A stretch of 64,000 bases of DNA, taken from positions 50,571,190 to 50,635,189 of the forward strand of contig CM061244.1 of the NCBI GenBank assembly GCA_030848705.1, written 5' to 3'. Position 1 is the stretch's first letter. Each line of letters opens with the position of its first letter. The stretch is from Heracleum sosnowskyi. Lineage: Eukaryota; Streptophyta; Magnoliopsida; Apiales; Apiaceae. Under the pieces are notes generated by a model. The model saw nothing but the letters and a program-made list of their open reading frames with translations. It searched no databases and was not told where the DNA came from. Made by a program: the position numbers and the translations under genes. This document shows positions 1 to 13,009 of the stretch, one piece after another.

Positions 1-3000
1 AACATTCTAATAATATAACTCCAATTGACCCCAATCACTTACGCACACACACACAAGTTATAGCCTTGGAAATGAGCAACAATAAGTAACATTTGCTATT
101 ACAAATCAAATATACTATCCAGGATCTCATCTATCATTTACAACCTCTACCTGAAGTTAAAATAATAGATCTCACAATTCTATACAAGGTTTAATAATAC
201 AAACCTATTCGAAAACAATTCTTACTAACTCAGTCTACAGCTGTTCTGCTAAATCCGACAGTATCCATCTTGCTGAACTAACTCAAGGGTGGTCTCTTCA
301 TTCCCTTTCTCTCATAACACGAGGTGAATCGGCAATGTTTTCTTCATGCTGAAATATTTAATAAAGCAAGAATGAGCTAATAGCGCTCAGCAAGAAATCT
401 ATCCCAGTTTAAATCTTTAAACCATTCAGGTAGATAATCCACATAGGATCAAAGTTTTTAATGCTACTAGGGTCTAACCCCAAAATAGTATATCGTTCAA
501 AATACCGTATGACTTATAATCATACTCAATAACTTTTCGTAATCATTTGGAAATCCTTGGTATCAGTATGATAACCAAGACTCAAAACGTATCTTTTTTA
601 AATAGATATCAAATCATGGAATCAAGGCTTACAGCCTATCCATTGATTCAAAATACTATACAGTTCAATATACTGTATATCTTGAATACTTTCTCAACAT
701 ATATACATGCATATCTATTTAGATATCTCATACTGTTCAAAATACTGTAGAATATCAGTAACGAACACCTTTTTATAAAAGAAGCAAGAATGAGCACTAT
801 AGCTCGACAATCAGATATAGCAGCTTAATCATATATGTAAGCTTATATCATAAAGGAAAACCTTTTAAAACTCCGTTCGTATACAGAACGATATGTTTAA
901 ATATTCTTTTCGTCAAAACATGCCATACAGTACAACCACTGTATGAGGAACATCATTACTCATCACTGTCACATTATCAGTAACTCAGCGCCTAGGCTTT
1001 TGTTACAATGTGCAGCACAACTCCAATTGGAGGGAAGGGAATGTATCGGAACACCCGATACACGGTGATCAGCCGTTGTATCGTAACTTTTCTTTTCTAC
1101 TAGTAGAAGGACGACTTCCTGTTCGGTCATCACCCTGACCGCATACGGGCCATTGTGCTAAGGGATCACTACCTCGGGCCTATTTCGTCACCGAGTACGC
1201 CTTCGCACGCAAGAGATCACTACCTCGGGCCTATTTCATCACCGGGTACGCCTCGATAATTTGGCACTACCCCGGCACCTATTTCATTGCCGTGTAAGCC
1301 TTTCCAATTCCCATGAAGAAAACATTAATGAAACGGAAATCGGAATTTAATTCCACATTTCCCAAGTACGAATACTTGTCAAAACTTTGTAACCGTTTAG
1401 AACACCTTACTCCAGAGTAGTTGAAAGGAGTAAGTCAAAGTGTGGGTTGAACTTAGTCAACGAGACTACCGACGATTTCTACGTATTTTGAAATTACGAC
1501 CTGAGAGTTTTTGGTACTTAAGTGAATATTCAAAATAATATTCACTTAATTAAATAATAATCAATTAATAAATATTGAATTATTATTCAATATAACCACT
1601 TAAGTGAATATTTCAAAATAATATTCACTTAATTAAATAATATTCAAATAATATTTATTATAATATTATTCAAATATCGCACATTAAATATCCCATAATA
1701 TAGATATTGGAATATCTAATAAACATTTAAAATATAACTGTCCCTGGAACCTTCCAGCTTTTGACAGTAGTTTAAAATAAATAATAATTTGACTCCCGGT
1801 CAAAGTTTTAAAATCATCGTACAAGTACTCTATATTTAGAGTCTTTAATCCTTAACCTTGGTATATATCTAGTACTTAGCTAGCATATAAACCTTATATC
1901 TTATACCGCTTTTTATTAAAAAGAGAAAACAGTTTATAAGTCATTTCACAGCATAAAGCAGCATATGTATCAATATCACAACATCATCATTATATGGTGT
2001 AGGGTTTGAAGACTTGCATGCATCTATCATATGCATACATCACATCTCATCATTTTTAATGCCATCACATCTATATACGATGTGAGGTTTGAAAGCATGC
2101 ATAATATCGTATGCATATATTACTTTTGGAAAGCATGCATCTATCATATGCATATTATCAGAATATTGTATTTTAAAATACAGCATGGGATGAGAAAACT
2201 TGCCTTGGGTCCTTGGTTGTTATGGGTTCGAGAACTTGCCGGGAAATCTATAAACAAAGAAATACCCGATCAGTCCCCTGGCTTAATCATTTAAAGTGCA
2301 TTTAACTTAAGCACTAATGTTCTATTAACGAACATCAATTGTCTCGCTCTTGATCATCTATAACCTCATAACATTCCGTAAACTTCTAAGTCAAAAGTTT
2401 GGGTGAAAACCTATTCACAAATCCCAAGTATTTATCCTTTACCATTTCCTTGTTTTAAACCATCCCCTTAAGGGTATTTCACTCGCGCAACCTTCGTTCG
2501 CGTATTTTTATAAAATCACCAACTTATCTTTTTAACTCGAACTCTTCTAGGCTTCCTTTCCTTATTATACATACTAGTATCCATTTTAATATCTCAATCC
2601 AATTCCAATTTTAAAGGGCTTGATCCCTATCTCAAAGTTCATACAATGAACTATCTCGTTACGCGAAACCGCTTTTACTAAAACGGACGTTACTCCTAAA
2701 CCGTAAATCAAAACGATACGATTCTTTCGCTAAAATACTCTAGGAAACAGAGCCTACATGCTCATGGTCAGAAACCTCAAGTGTATGCCCTGTTTTGCAG
2801 TCATGGTTTCTGTATAAACTACCTAAGTAAAATCCGCCATGGTAACGGCGCTTACGCGTACTTCCCGTGTTTTAAAACACTCCAACCAAACTACAATCAT
2901 CCATTAACCAACCACCAATCAAACTCAAGTTTATACTACCATTTATCTGCCCAAATAAGGTCACACTCTATTCCACAAGTTCATCCACAAATCAACCATT

Positions 3001-4151
3001 AAACATGTTTAAAATCATGCATACATGCTTCATCTTAACATAGTTCTAATCAAACACTTCTAACTTACTAGATCAAAACAAAATCTTAGAAAGTAAGAAG
3101 TTTTATACCTTCCTTGGAGCTTAACAAAGACTATATATTGATGATATATCCTTCCTTGCACCTTAACTATGTGAATCAAACCTAAAATCATCAAAACAAA
3201 TCAAGATTCTATGAGGTTACTATTCACATCACTATTCATCATCAACTTTGAATCCATTTTTGATCAAGTTATGATCCATGGATGAAGCTAAGATTAGAGA
3301 TCTACCTTGGATATTGGAAGGGAGTGATTTAGAGCCCAAGATCATGATTTTTGGTGGAGTGGAAGTTGGAGCAAAATTTTTAAGGACTTGAATGAAGAAA
3401 AGAGCCGAAAGTTGATGTTCTTCTTGTTCATCTTCTTTTGTTTTGTTTTCTTTTGTTTTTCTGTTCCTTTTGTTTGTCTAATAAACCTTTAACACTTTGT
3501 CATCTGATTTGTGTGGCTAAGACAAGGTTTTGTCATCAATGACAAGGCCAAAATGAACTTGTGGTGGTGGTGAAAGTGGTGACAAGGTGGTGATTCATCA
3601 CTTTGTCATGCTTATGTCATCCCCTTGAATCATGCTTATGTCATCCTTTGCATCCTCAATTATTTTATATATTGCACTTGATGATCTCATATAATACTCC
3701 TCCTTTGGTTAGGGTTTAATCCATAATTTGTTACGCTTTTGTTTCGCGATAGTTTCTAGTGGTTTTAAAGACGTTTCCCTAAACCAAAGCTAGGGTACTT
3801 CCTTTATCCTTCCATTACCTTGGTTTAATATATGATCCTACATTTCTCACCTTGGCTTAAGATATGATCATGTATTTCTCATTCCACATACTTTCTTAAA
3901 ACGATCAAATCAATACGTTCTTGATTGTCCAGTGAATAGTGACTTAAAACTCGGATGGGAATCTTCTGATTCTGATCGCGTTTACATTCACTTATTTTTC
4001 CTATACATCAATAATATAACCTCGAAACATTCATTCCATATCATCCACATAGTGTGGTCTGAAAAATTTTCCATCATCAAATTTACTATTCATCACATTT
4101 ACTATTCATCAAATTTTTTTTTAACTAAGTCCAAAATTTGGGGTTATTACA
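1..4151 (-). mobile_element. Tekay/Del-like Ty3/gypsy LTR (LTR1), minus orientation, left end cut by window
   Basis: Read on the minus strand this begins TGTAATAACCCCAAATTTTG at 4151, the same start as the plus-strand copy at 60673. Bases 1 to about 1113 match about 31560-32353 in reverse order of the LTR, and that copy ends in TGTTACA at 31488. The two ends together predict an LTR of roughly 4.2 kb that extends about 75 bp left of the window. No ORF longer than about 100 codons with any recognisable domain is present, as expected for an LTR. It sits inside a second related LTR (4152-6869). Very long LTRs with these TGTAATA and GTTACA ends are typical of plant Tekay/Del chromoviruses; that lineage call is inference because no pol is in view. 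Confidence 0.7.
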
Positions 4152-6869
4152 TATACGGCCCATAACTATCTTTTAAATCGTTTCAACACAATATTTATAT
4201 TTTTTCCAATCAACCTGGAAATATGAATCTAAACTCAAAAGGTATAAAATAATACTCGTCAACTTACGAGATTTAAATAACATACTTGCAATTTAATGCA
4301 AAGAAATCAACATTTGAAAATTCAGTAAAAAGCATTCAACATGCATACTAATAATTCAAGATAATATCTCTTAATTAATAAGCAAGGGTATAAACACTTG
4401 CCTCTGGTCCTTAGCTATTTCGTAACGCTGAAACAATACGATTCCCTCCTTATTCTGTCTTATCGCACGATTCTCTACTTTCGTCCTTCTTTGCTCTAAC
4501 GCTCTTGCGAACACCACTAGTCTGCTTTTACCATTTCGAATCCACGTGCCAGCCTCGATAGTCAAACATGAGACGGTACTTAGTCTTCAACGTATGATTT
4601 CACATTCCATAAAGGATTGTAACTTAACTTCGATAATCTGACTCGTCTCGTCCAATAGCCTCTGTTGCATAGACAACCACATTTCAATTGATAGAATGAT
4701 CACAACTAACTATACAAGTAATCCTCGTAACTCGCTTGACACAACTCTCCTTATATAAGGTCAACAGTCTCACCATTCTCATTTTCTAACATTACTGACA
4801 AATTTTTATCCCAACTACCCCTCGTGACAATACTAGACACGACCAAAGTATTTAAACAAGTCTCAAAACAGTTATTCGTATTTATAACTCACTAACCATA
4901 TAATTCACATAATCCACCTCATTCACATAACACATTTAAATAAGTAACCGGTTACGTATCGGACGTCCGGTATTATTTATGAGATTAAAACTCAGACACT
5001 AGCCCTAGTACGGGCATATACGGACTATAAAACACATTACACAACTCATACAAACCATATAGCACTTATAACTATTTTTAAAACATCACACGAAACTTAT
5101 TTGAATTTAAATAAGCCACAAACAAATTTTTAAATCAAAAATTGGATTTTTAAACCCAATATAAGTATTTTAATCGCAAATAAATCAATTAATAAAATTA
5201 ATTGACACTCTTTAAATGCTCAAACTATTTTTAAATAATAAATCAGGTTTGAAAATAATTAAACTAAATTTTAAATTAATTAAATCTAATTAATAATCAA
5301 TTTTTAAGAATTAACTGATTAAAAGAATTAATCAATTAATTAAATAAATAAATTGTTAATTAAAAATAATTAAAATAATTAAGTTTAATCAATTTTCGAA
5401 TTTAAAATAATAAATAAGATTTTCCAGAATTTTCTGAATAATAAAATGTATTTTTAAATTAAAGATGTGATTTTTAGAATTTTTAAAACCATTTTTGATT
5501 TATTTTATAAAAATAAATCACAGAAACACTTTTCTGAAAATAGATTAGGGTTTCTAAGATCAAACCGGGTCGGGTTAGGGTTTTGAAAACGGGTTGCCAA
5601 GAACGACCCACCGGAAACTGGGTTTCCCAGTTTCCGGCCGGCGTCCGGCCACCGGAAAACTTCTCCGACCAACCTAAAACATTACATAACACACGCTATT
5701 GCATAGGGAATCACGGGCTTTCAAAACAGCACTGAATTTCAGTTAGAAACAACACAAACGGGATTCGAATCGAACCCAAAAACTCGCCGCCGCCGCCGGC
5801 TCAGTTCTCCGACCAACCGAATTCCAATCCAAACATTAAAACTAATTACACACCTCAACTCTACATTCAACGATCTACAACCTAGTATAAAAATTAATCA
5901 ACACCGATTAACCAAGCAAAAATCCGGCCAAAGCTACAAGAACTCCGGTGAACTTCAACCTTTTCCGATTTGCTCGATTCCAAACTCCAAAAATCAATTA
6001 AAAATCATCAAAACACTCAGCACAACACACACAATCCATTCATATCATCATTTATCAAGAACAATCAAAAACAAAGATTCCCCCAAATTAAATCAAAAAT
6101 TCGAAATAAATAATTAAATTAAAAATCGGAAAAACTTAGAAATCATACCCACATGAATTTTGATGATGGATTTAGGTAGAGGATGATGAGGGATTCGATT
6201 TGGTTACAAGAACATCGAAATCGGATTCCGATAACGCCTTCAAAATTGAGTTTGATTCTCAAGAACACGAAGAACACGTTTCAGGGGTTTTTAGATTTTT
6301 AACTGTAATTAAGCTTTATTATACGCAAAACAAAGTACGATTTGCCTTTTTATATTAAACGGAAAATAATACCCCAAACGACATTTTTGGATCGATACTG
6401 ATCCGATGGATCGCATTAAATACAATTTAACAAAATAAACGCTTTAAATCTTTAATAAAGCATAATACACGTTTTACGAGACGATAATCATCCATAAAGT
6501 ACGGATAACTACAAGTATCGTTTAATACAAAATATACGAACCAAAATACCTCCATTACGAATATTTTCGAATACTTCCCACTTTAACGAATGAAATATTG
6601 GTACGAACGATATACCAATGTCCCGAATAATTTGGGAACGATCCAAATTTTCTTTTCGATAATTAAAATAGAATAAAATAGTATGACATCCTTTTCAAAA
6701 TAGTTTCTAATTCCCCACACATTTCACATAGCACCACAATATCACATATTCAATCATTTAACGAATAACTTAGCACGTTTAAACAGATAAATCATTTAAT
6801 AACTCTTAATATGAAATTAAAATTTCATTTCACATCACATAATAACACGTAATTTTCCCGGATCTTACA
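4152..6869 (-). mobile_element. second Tekay/Del-like LTR (LTR2), minus orientation, interrupted by LTR1
   Basis: On the minus strand this starts TGTAAGATCCGGGAAAATTA at 6869 and runs leftward. The stretch near 4385-4420 (CTTGCCTCTGGTCCTTAGC) corresponds to CTTGCCTTGGGTCCTTGG near 2205 in LTR1, so the two LTRs are distant relatives. LTR2 stops abruptly at 4152 where LTR1 begins, so its remaining roughly 2 kb should lie left of the window beyond LTR1. No coding capacity is seen. It lies inside a CACTA-type element, with TACTA (6870-6874) as the expected right-hand target duplication. Confidence 0.6.
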
Positions 6870-8048
6870 TACTATATGGCACTATCAAATGTGTGACTTT
6901 AGACAATGATGTTAGCATTGCTCTTGGCTGATAATGGTTTTGATGTGTGGCTTACCAGTACCCGTGGAATTAAATATAGCTAGGGACATACTTCTCTCAG
7001 TACCAATTCTTAGTACCAATGATGATGTTAGCTTTCATCCTGCAGTCCAACACATAACTAGTTTTGTTGTTTGCTGCTTGAATTGTTTTCAAACGACTTA
7101 TATTCTTGTTTACTATTTGCAGGCTTATTGGAATTGGTTGTATGAGCCCTATGTAGCTGCCCTTAATATGTTGCTTTCACATGCATCAGTTGCAAGGCTC
7201 TACAAGAAAAAATACAAGGTACTGCAACTTCAATGCTTAACGAGATAGTGCAATATTATGCATATACCAATTTCTCAACATATCGCTATGTGTTTCAGGT
7301 TGGCATCCCAGTGTTTCTCAACTGGATTGGTCATTTCACGATGTTGGGATACTACACATTTCACGATGCTGGGATTTTGGATGCTGAGATTTTGGGGATG
7401 AGATTATTTGTATTATTTAAATTTTTTGTGATTAAGTTAGGTATTTAGTATGTTGTTAGATGTCTTGGTTGTTTTGGATTGGTTTTAGGATGTTTTGGAT
7501 GGAATGTTGAATGTTTTGAATGATATTTATGTATGTACAAAACTAATATTGCAATTTTTTTATTAAAGTGTTGCATTTCCTTATTTAATGTTGCATTTCA
7601 AGAAAATGGTATTGAATTATAGAATCTAATGGTGTTGCATTAGTAAATATAATGTTGCATTAAAAAAATTACTGTTTCATAAGACAATGAAAAGCGTTGC
7701 ATTATGGCATGTGGGCCCCACTACTGACCTGGCACGCATGCCCCACTACTGACGTGGCATTTTAGTGGGCCCCGCTGTTGACGTGGCATGATAATGGGCC
7801 TTGTGTTGAAGGCAACACTCATTGGTGTTTCATTTCCTTGATTTTGGTGTTGCAGTATACTTATAATGCAATACTTTCTCTCTGTTGCAGTAGATGACCA
7901 AAAGTGTTGCATTACATATCAAAGGCCATGCCCGCGGATGCAACGCCCGTTTCGTGTTGCATTTTTGAAAATGAAGCTGAATGCAATGCTTTTTTGGTCT
8001 ACAACCACATTAAAAAAGCATTGCATATGAGCACTTATTGGCGTAGTG
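6870..8048. mobile_element. right part of a non-autonomous CACTA (En/Spm-type) transposon
   Basis: The right terminus reads GGCGTAGTG at 8040-8048, so on the other strand the element begins CACTACGCCAATAAGTGCTC, a CACTA-type terminal inverted repeat. The 500 bp inside it is crowded with subterminal GTTGCATT/AATGCAAC copies in both orientations (about 7550-8030), the usual transposase-binding layout of this superfamily. The element lies inside the env-like ORF of SIRE-like element E1, which resumes in frame at 8049; ATT (8049-8051) is the expected 3-bp target duplication. The left terminus is not in the window because LTR2 interrupts the element. No transposase is present; instead there are gene fragments at about 6905-7230. 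Confidence 0.75.
6905..7230 (+). pseudogene. captured fragment of a plant triacylglycerol (AB-hydrolase) lipase gene
   Basis: Bases about 6917-6995 translate to LALLLADNGFDVWLTSTRG followed by IKYS, a stop (TAG), then GHTSLS. This matches the conserved block of plant acid lipases of the LIP1/triacylglycerol lipase 2 type, around LADNGFDVW and TRGTKYSRGHTSL. After an intron-like stretch ending TTTGCAG, a second piece begins AYWNW (about 7124), like the AYWDW that opens the next exon of that family. The catalytic nucleophile region is absent. The fragment lies inside the CACTA element and has an in-frame stop, so it is a captured, non-functional gene piece. The second exon is less certain than the first. 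Confidence 0.65.
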
Positions 8049-11000
8049 ATTCATTTTTTAAATTCGCAGTGTTGTGTCAGTCGTGCTATATGTTTATCTG
8101 CTGATTTAAAGATTGAACCACTTAGGTTGTTGTGTTCTAGTGCTATAATTTATGATGATTTTAATTCCATATCTTTCACAATTGAGCACACACAGTACAC
8201 TATTACTGAGGATCTATTTTGTGAAGTTTTCCAACTTCCTAGGGACAACTTTGATAGGACTCCTTCCGATATTGAATTAATTCAGTTTTTCAACAGAATT
8301 CATTATCAAGGTCCTTTGGAGTTGCCCAAACTCAGTAAATCTAATTTGGTCTGTGAATGGGATGTCTTATTTGATACTTTGGCTAAGGTTTTCAGCAATT
8401 GTACTAAAAGTAATTTTCAAAATATTCCATCCTTGTTGCAGTACATTGCTTATGCTATTGTGTTTAATGTTAGACTTAACATTGGTCATCTTATCTGGAG
8501 TCTTATAGTTAGAAGAGTAGAAAATTCCAGGATTGATCATGATAGTGGTAGAAAAGTCAGGTGTTTCTATCCTCGATTTCTCACTATCTTAATCAATCAT
8601 GTGATATCTGATGCTCACAAGGAGATGTTTTTATATGTTGTATCTGTTCCTTCTCCTACTTCTGATCGTAAGTTCTATCAAAGACTCCACACTTCTCTTA
8701 AATTGAACATGACACCAGTGGTAGTCAGCCCATTCATGGCACAGTTCATTCACCTTCCTACTTTTGAACCTTTTGTTCCTGATCAACAACTAGTCATTGC
8801 AGCTGGAACTTCAGAGGAACTGCCAATACAGGTAATACATCCTATCTCTGGATCATCTGGCACCTTTGATGAAACCCAAGTGGTTGATAGGACAGACCAA
8901 GAGGTTGTAGAACCACAATCTCTAACCCAGGTCAGAGAGCCAAACACAGTGTCTAATCCTTTAACCTCTCTACCTGAAATTGCTTCATTAATAAGACAAA
9001 GGTCAAGTAGTGAACAAACACTGAGTGCACCCACAGCTCTGTCTCCACCTCTAAAGAAAAGAAAAACCTATAGGGAGACAACTGTAAGCCCATCCATCTC
9101 CTCCCAACAGGATTTGGACCTTGATATGGCCATTGAACAGTCTCTGGAGACATCCTCTCAACAGGATGAATCTATTGAAATACGCCATCGGGCCCTGGCA
9201 ACCTGTAATGAGTCAAGCACTCTCCCATTACTCACAATGGGAGAAGACATCCAAATAGTAGAAACTCAGGACACGTTGTTAGGAGAGCACTTAGGATCTG
9301 AAACAGTGCCTACTATTGTCACGGTAGAAGTGCCTTCACAGGCATCAGAGGGAAAATCTGATTCTTTGCCACTTTTAATAGAATCATTTTCTCCCCTCCC
9401 AGAGGGAACATCTCTGGCTCCCCTAAGGGATTTTTCACTCGCAGTTTATACTGGAGAAAGTGAAAGGCAACCGGGTGAGTCTGTCACTGAAGCAATTCAG
9501 TTTACAATGTCAAATATTTTGACAGACTCAACCAGGGATTGGGATTTGTGAACTCCCATTGCACCACCACTGACCTCTCTTGAAGGGCTAGGGTGATTTC
9601 TATTGCAGGTACATCGTCTGATAATTTGGATAGACAACTAGTGATTAGAGATCAATATCAAACAGAGAGTGATACACAAGCACGTGAGTTGAGTGAAACA
9701 CCACTGAGAGAAATTGAAGTGAGTGCACACACTGACACAAACACTGCTTCTTTGTTAGCTCAGATAACTGCTCTACAGAAACAACTTCAAGAAACCCAGG
9801 CTGAGAAGGACATTCTTAAAGCACAAGTGGTTGAACGGTCTTCTTCTTCCACCTCTGTAACAAATCAGCTAGGTTTGATTAAAGATGATATTGAAAGCTT
9901 GAAGACTACTCTCCTACCAAAGATCAATGTTGTTCAACAATCTCAAGTACTTTTGGCTTCGGACGTCTCTGATCTTACAACGTCAAATGTTGATCAGTTT
10001 GCTGCCATTACTGCTCAAGTGGATTTTATTCAGCAAACTGTTGATGAAAATCAATGGTTTAATGATCAAAGATTCTCTAAAATTGAAGGTGGAATGGAGC
10101 ATCTAAACGAAGGGATGAAGCATCTGTACTATATGATAAAGAATTCACATCAACCTACAGCTGAACAAAGAACATTCTTTGAGGGAGATGATGATGCTGA
10201 TCAAGGAGGAGATAGGGAAGAAAGGAGATAAAGAGGAGAAATAAGGGGAACAAGTGAGGTGAATCCTAGAGCTTCTAAAGATCAAACTGTAGAGGATTCC
10301 TCAACTAAGGGGGAGAAGAAAGAGAAGTTGGAGCAGCTTCTGGAAAAGATAAGGGAAAGGGTAAACAATCAATGGAGGAGTCTGCTTTTGATGATGCCTA
10401 CTACTACCATGGTGAACAGGATGATTTCCAATTTGATATGTCTGGTGATCTGGAGAAGACTATCCCTGAAGAACCTATGGGTGAGGAGGAGGTTGAAGAA
10501 GTGGCCAACTTTGATGATTGGGAAGATGAAGCTGATTTATACACACCTGACCCTTTGTTTCAAAAGGAGCTGAAGAAACAACAAGCAGAGTTAAGAAGAA
10601 AGGAGGATGAGAATGCTAAGGTCTCCGACATCATATCTCAAAGGCTAAAGATTCAAAAGGCTGAACATGAAGACAAACAACGTCTTCATAGTATTCATGT
10701 CAAAGAAAGGAGATTGGATGTGAGGATGAAGCAGGGAAGCAAGTGGGATAAGGCAAGGGAGATGTTTGATATCCCTCATAGAAGCACAAACAATGATGGT
10801 ACTTTTCTGAAGTTGCTTGAGAAGATCAGAACTGTTAATCCGGACAATTCATTATACATGAAGGCTTTGAAGGAAGATATCTTAAGGATTACATCTGCAT
10901 TTGATCAAGTGAGGCAAGAACTGTATATCTATGTGTCTAGTGCTCTTGAAGGGTCATTCACCATTTCTCTTGACCTCCTTCAAAGAAGATCTCTCTCTGA

Positions 11001-11370
11001 ATTATGGATTCTAATGAGTAAGGTAAAGAGATCTTCTTGCTTGAACGAGCTTCTATATGACCGGCTGAGAGATTCTGCTATGAAGGCCAGCCCTCAAGTT
11101 GTACACTTTCCTTATGAAGTCAAAATCTACAGAGGTACAACTTTGGAGACTGTAAGGCTGGATCCTGATTCTTTGAAGCTACAAACTGCAATGCAACTGG
11201 TGAAGTTGGAGAATCTTCTAAGAACTTCTGGGTTTACTACTGTAGAGAAGTCTGAAGTTGCTGATATGATTTCAGACTACTGCACGGAGAAAGTTCCAAG
11301 GTATGCTCAGATGAAGAACAAATTGAAGAAGATCACCACTCAACCAGTAATGCCAAGTGGAGTGGTTTAG
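8049..11370 (+). pseudogene. E1: env-like (third) ORF of a SIRE-like Ty1/copia element, broken
   Basis: This is the extra ORF between pol and the 3' LTR of SIRE-like copia elements. The first part (8049-9551) carries the alpha-helical region of the plant family annotated as putative plant transposon protein (Pfam Transposase_32), with landmarks CSSAIIYDDF, ITEDLFCEVFQLP and CFYPRFLTILINH. A Ser/Thr/Pro-rich low-complexity stretch follows. The second part (9593-10231) is coiled-coil with a QKQLQETQAEKD heptad region, and the last part (10372-11370) is an acidic then basic C-terminal domain (FDDWEDEADLYTPDPLFQ, KQGSKWDKAREMFDIP). It is broken by the CACTA insertion at its 5' end, a TGA at 9549-9551 where E2 has CGA, and at least two frameshifts. 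About 90 bp present in E2 at the 3' end is missing here. No signal peptide or membrane segment is visible, so a true envelope role is not supported. Confidence 0.8.
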
Positions 11371-11604
11371 CTCAATTGGCAAATGTTAAATGTTTAGAGC
11401 TAGGTAAATCAAGATAGGAAAACGTATCATTTGTTCAGACTAGAGGAACATCTATCTTGTATTTATCTTTATTGTTTGAATCTGGAAATTGTTATATTTA
11501 ATCCAGAAGTTTTTATTATTTACTTGACTCTTAAAAGTCTTATCTTTTCTTGTTTTAGTTGAGTTATCCTCTAGAGGTATTTGATTGTTATTGTCTAACA
11601 AACA

Positions 11605-11617
11605 AATAGGGGGAGAT
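11605..11617 (+). other. polypurine tract of E1
   Basis: AAATAGGGGGAGAT directly precedes the LTR start TGAAAGG. It is the usual priming site for plus-strand DNA synthesis next to a 3' LTR, and it fixes the orientation of E1 as plus. Confidence 0.85.
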
Positions 11618-13009
11618 TGAAAGGCATATGTATAGGCCTATTTGTAAACACAGAGGATTCTACTCAACATAAACCAAGATGTAATAAGTAAATAATAAAT
11701 ACAGATGTCACAGGAATCTCAGAAGATTATATCTGTCAAGAGAATGAAGATTAAAGTCATCTACAGTCTTGAAGTAAGTCTACATTGAAAGAAGTTTAAT
11801 TTATTGATCAAGCCTCAGTGAAGTATTCAAGGAAGTGGAACTATTTAAAAGTGACAGAGATTTCAGAAGTGTGACAGAGAAAAGTACAGGTTACAGTCCT
11901 TTGTTTAAGTAGAAGGAGAAAGAACCACAGCTTAAAGTCAGAGTATGAAGAACAACCACTAAAGTTAGTCGCTCATGAACCAGACAGTACATGGAGTGTC
12001 AACGACAGTCAGTGGAAGTTCGTTATCAATTTTAGTGGTTCTTAGAATTAGTTTTAATTCTCTTTTAATTTATTCTATAAGATAATTAATTTAATCTATG
12101 AATTAATTCTTTTAGAATTAATTCATATATTAAATTAATCAATCTAGATCTTAAGTAATTTTATGTATAAATTAATTCTCTAGAATTAATTTATTTATGG
12201 AATTATTTAAGTCATTTATTTAATTTATTTAATCAGTGAATTAATTCTAAAAGAATTAATTCATTTATTAAATCAATTAAAATAGAATGTATTAAATCAT
12301 TTTTATTCCTAATTCTTTTTAGTACTAGTAGTACTATCATATTAATACTAGTAGTACTATCATACTTAGTACTACCGATAGTACTACCAATACAATTGGT
12401 TAGTACTACCGATAGTACTACCAAGTGTATTGGTTAGTACTACCAGTATTAATATATATATAAATGGTATTAGTTGGCGCGTGGGAGCATGTTCTGTTGA
12501 ATTGTTTTAAATACAAATGCATGATCTAAATCAAGGCAGAACACACAATTAAAAAACAGACAGAAAGAACACAGCTTCTCATTTTACTTTCTTCTGCCAT
12601 TAACTACGAACCAACTGCAAAGCTCCATTTACTTGTAATAAATTCTAGCCAGTAAAGTTATATTCAATCAACTAGAATTCAATTACTTGTATTGCTTTGA
12701 CAATCTAGAGGATCATAATCCCTAGAATTTCTATCGAACTACTTTTTAGTATTCGATCCTTTTATTAAAAATATGGATAAATTCATGTCGAATTTATTCT
12801 AGATTTGTTTTAACAAGAACTCTGTAATCTGTACACAGAATTTTAACACCCTTCAAGTTCAATAGAGTTTTATTTAACTTGAATCTTGTTTCATTTTATT
12901 CCGCAGATAATTTGTTATTGTAATTGTTAAATCCACTATCAATACAAATTTGATTTAACGGTACTGTTTGTATTCAACCCCCCTTCTACAAACATATCAG
13001 GACCTAACA
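11618..13009 (+). mobile_element. E1: 3' LTR of SIRE-like copia element
   Basis: The 1392-bp LTR begins TGAAAGGCATATG after the polypurine tract and ends ATCAGGACCTAACA. It is nearly the same as solo LTR E4 (44998-46396, 1399 bp). U3 holds three exact 9-10-bp palindromes built on GAATTAATTC (12100-12124, 12170-12191, 12238-12262), followed by an array of AGTACTA motifs (12320-12450). AT-rich TATA-like boxes lie at about 12450-12465 and about 12508. R/U5 ends with the CAACCCCCCTTCTACAA block shared by all SIRE-like LTRs here. The LTR ends inside a Tat element, with TTGAG (13010-13014) as the expected target duplication. Confidence 0.85.
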
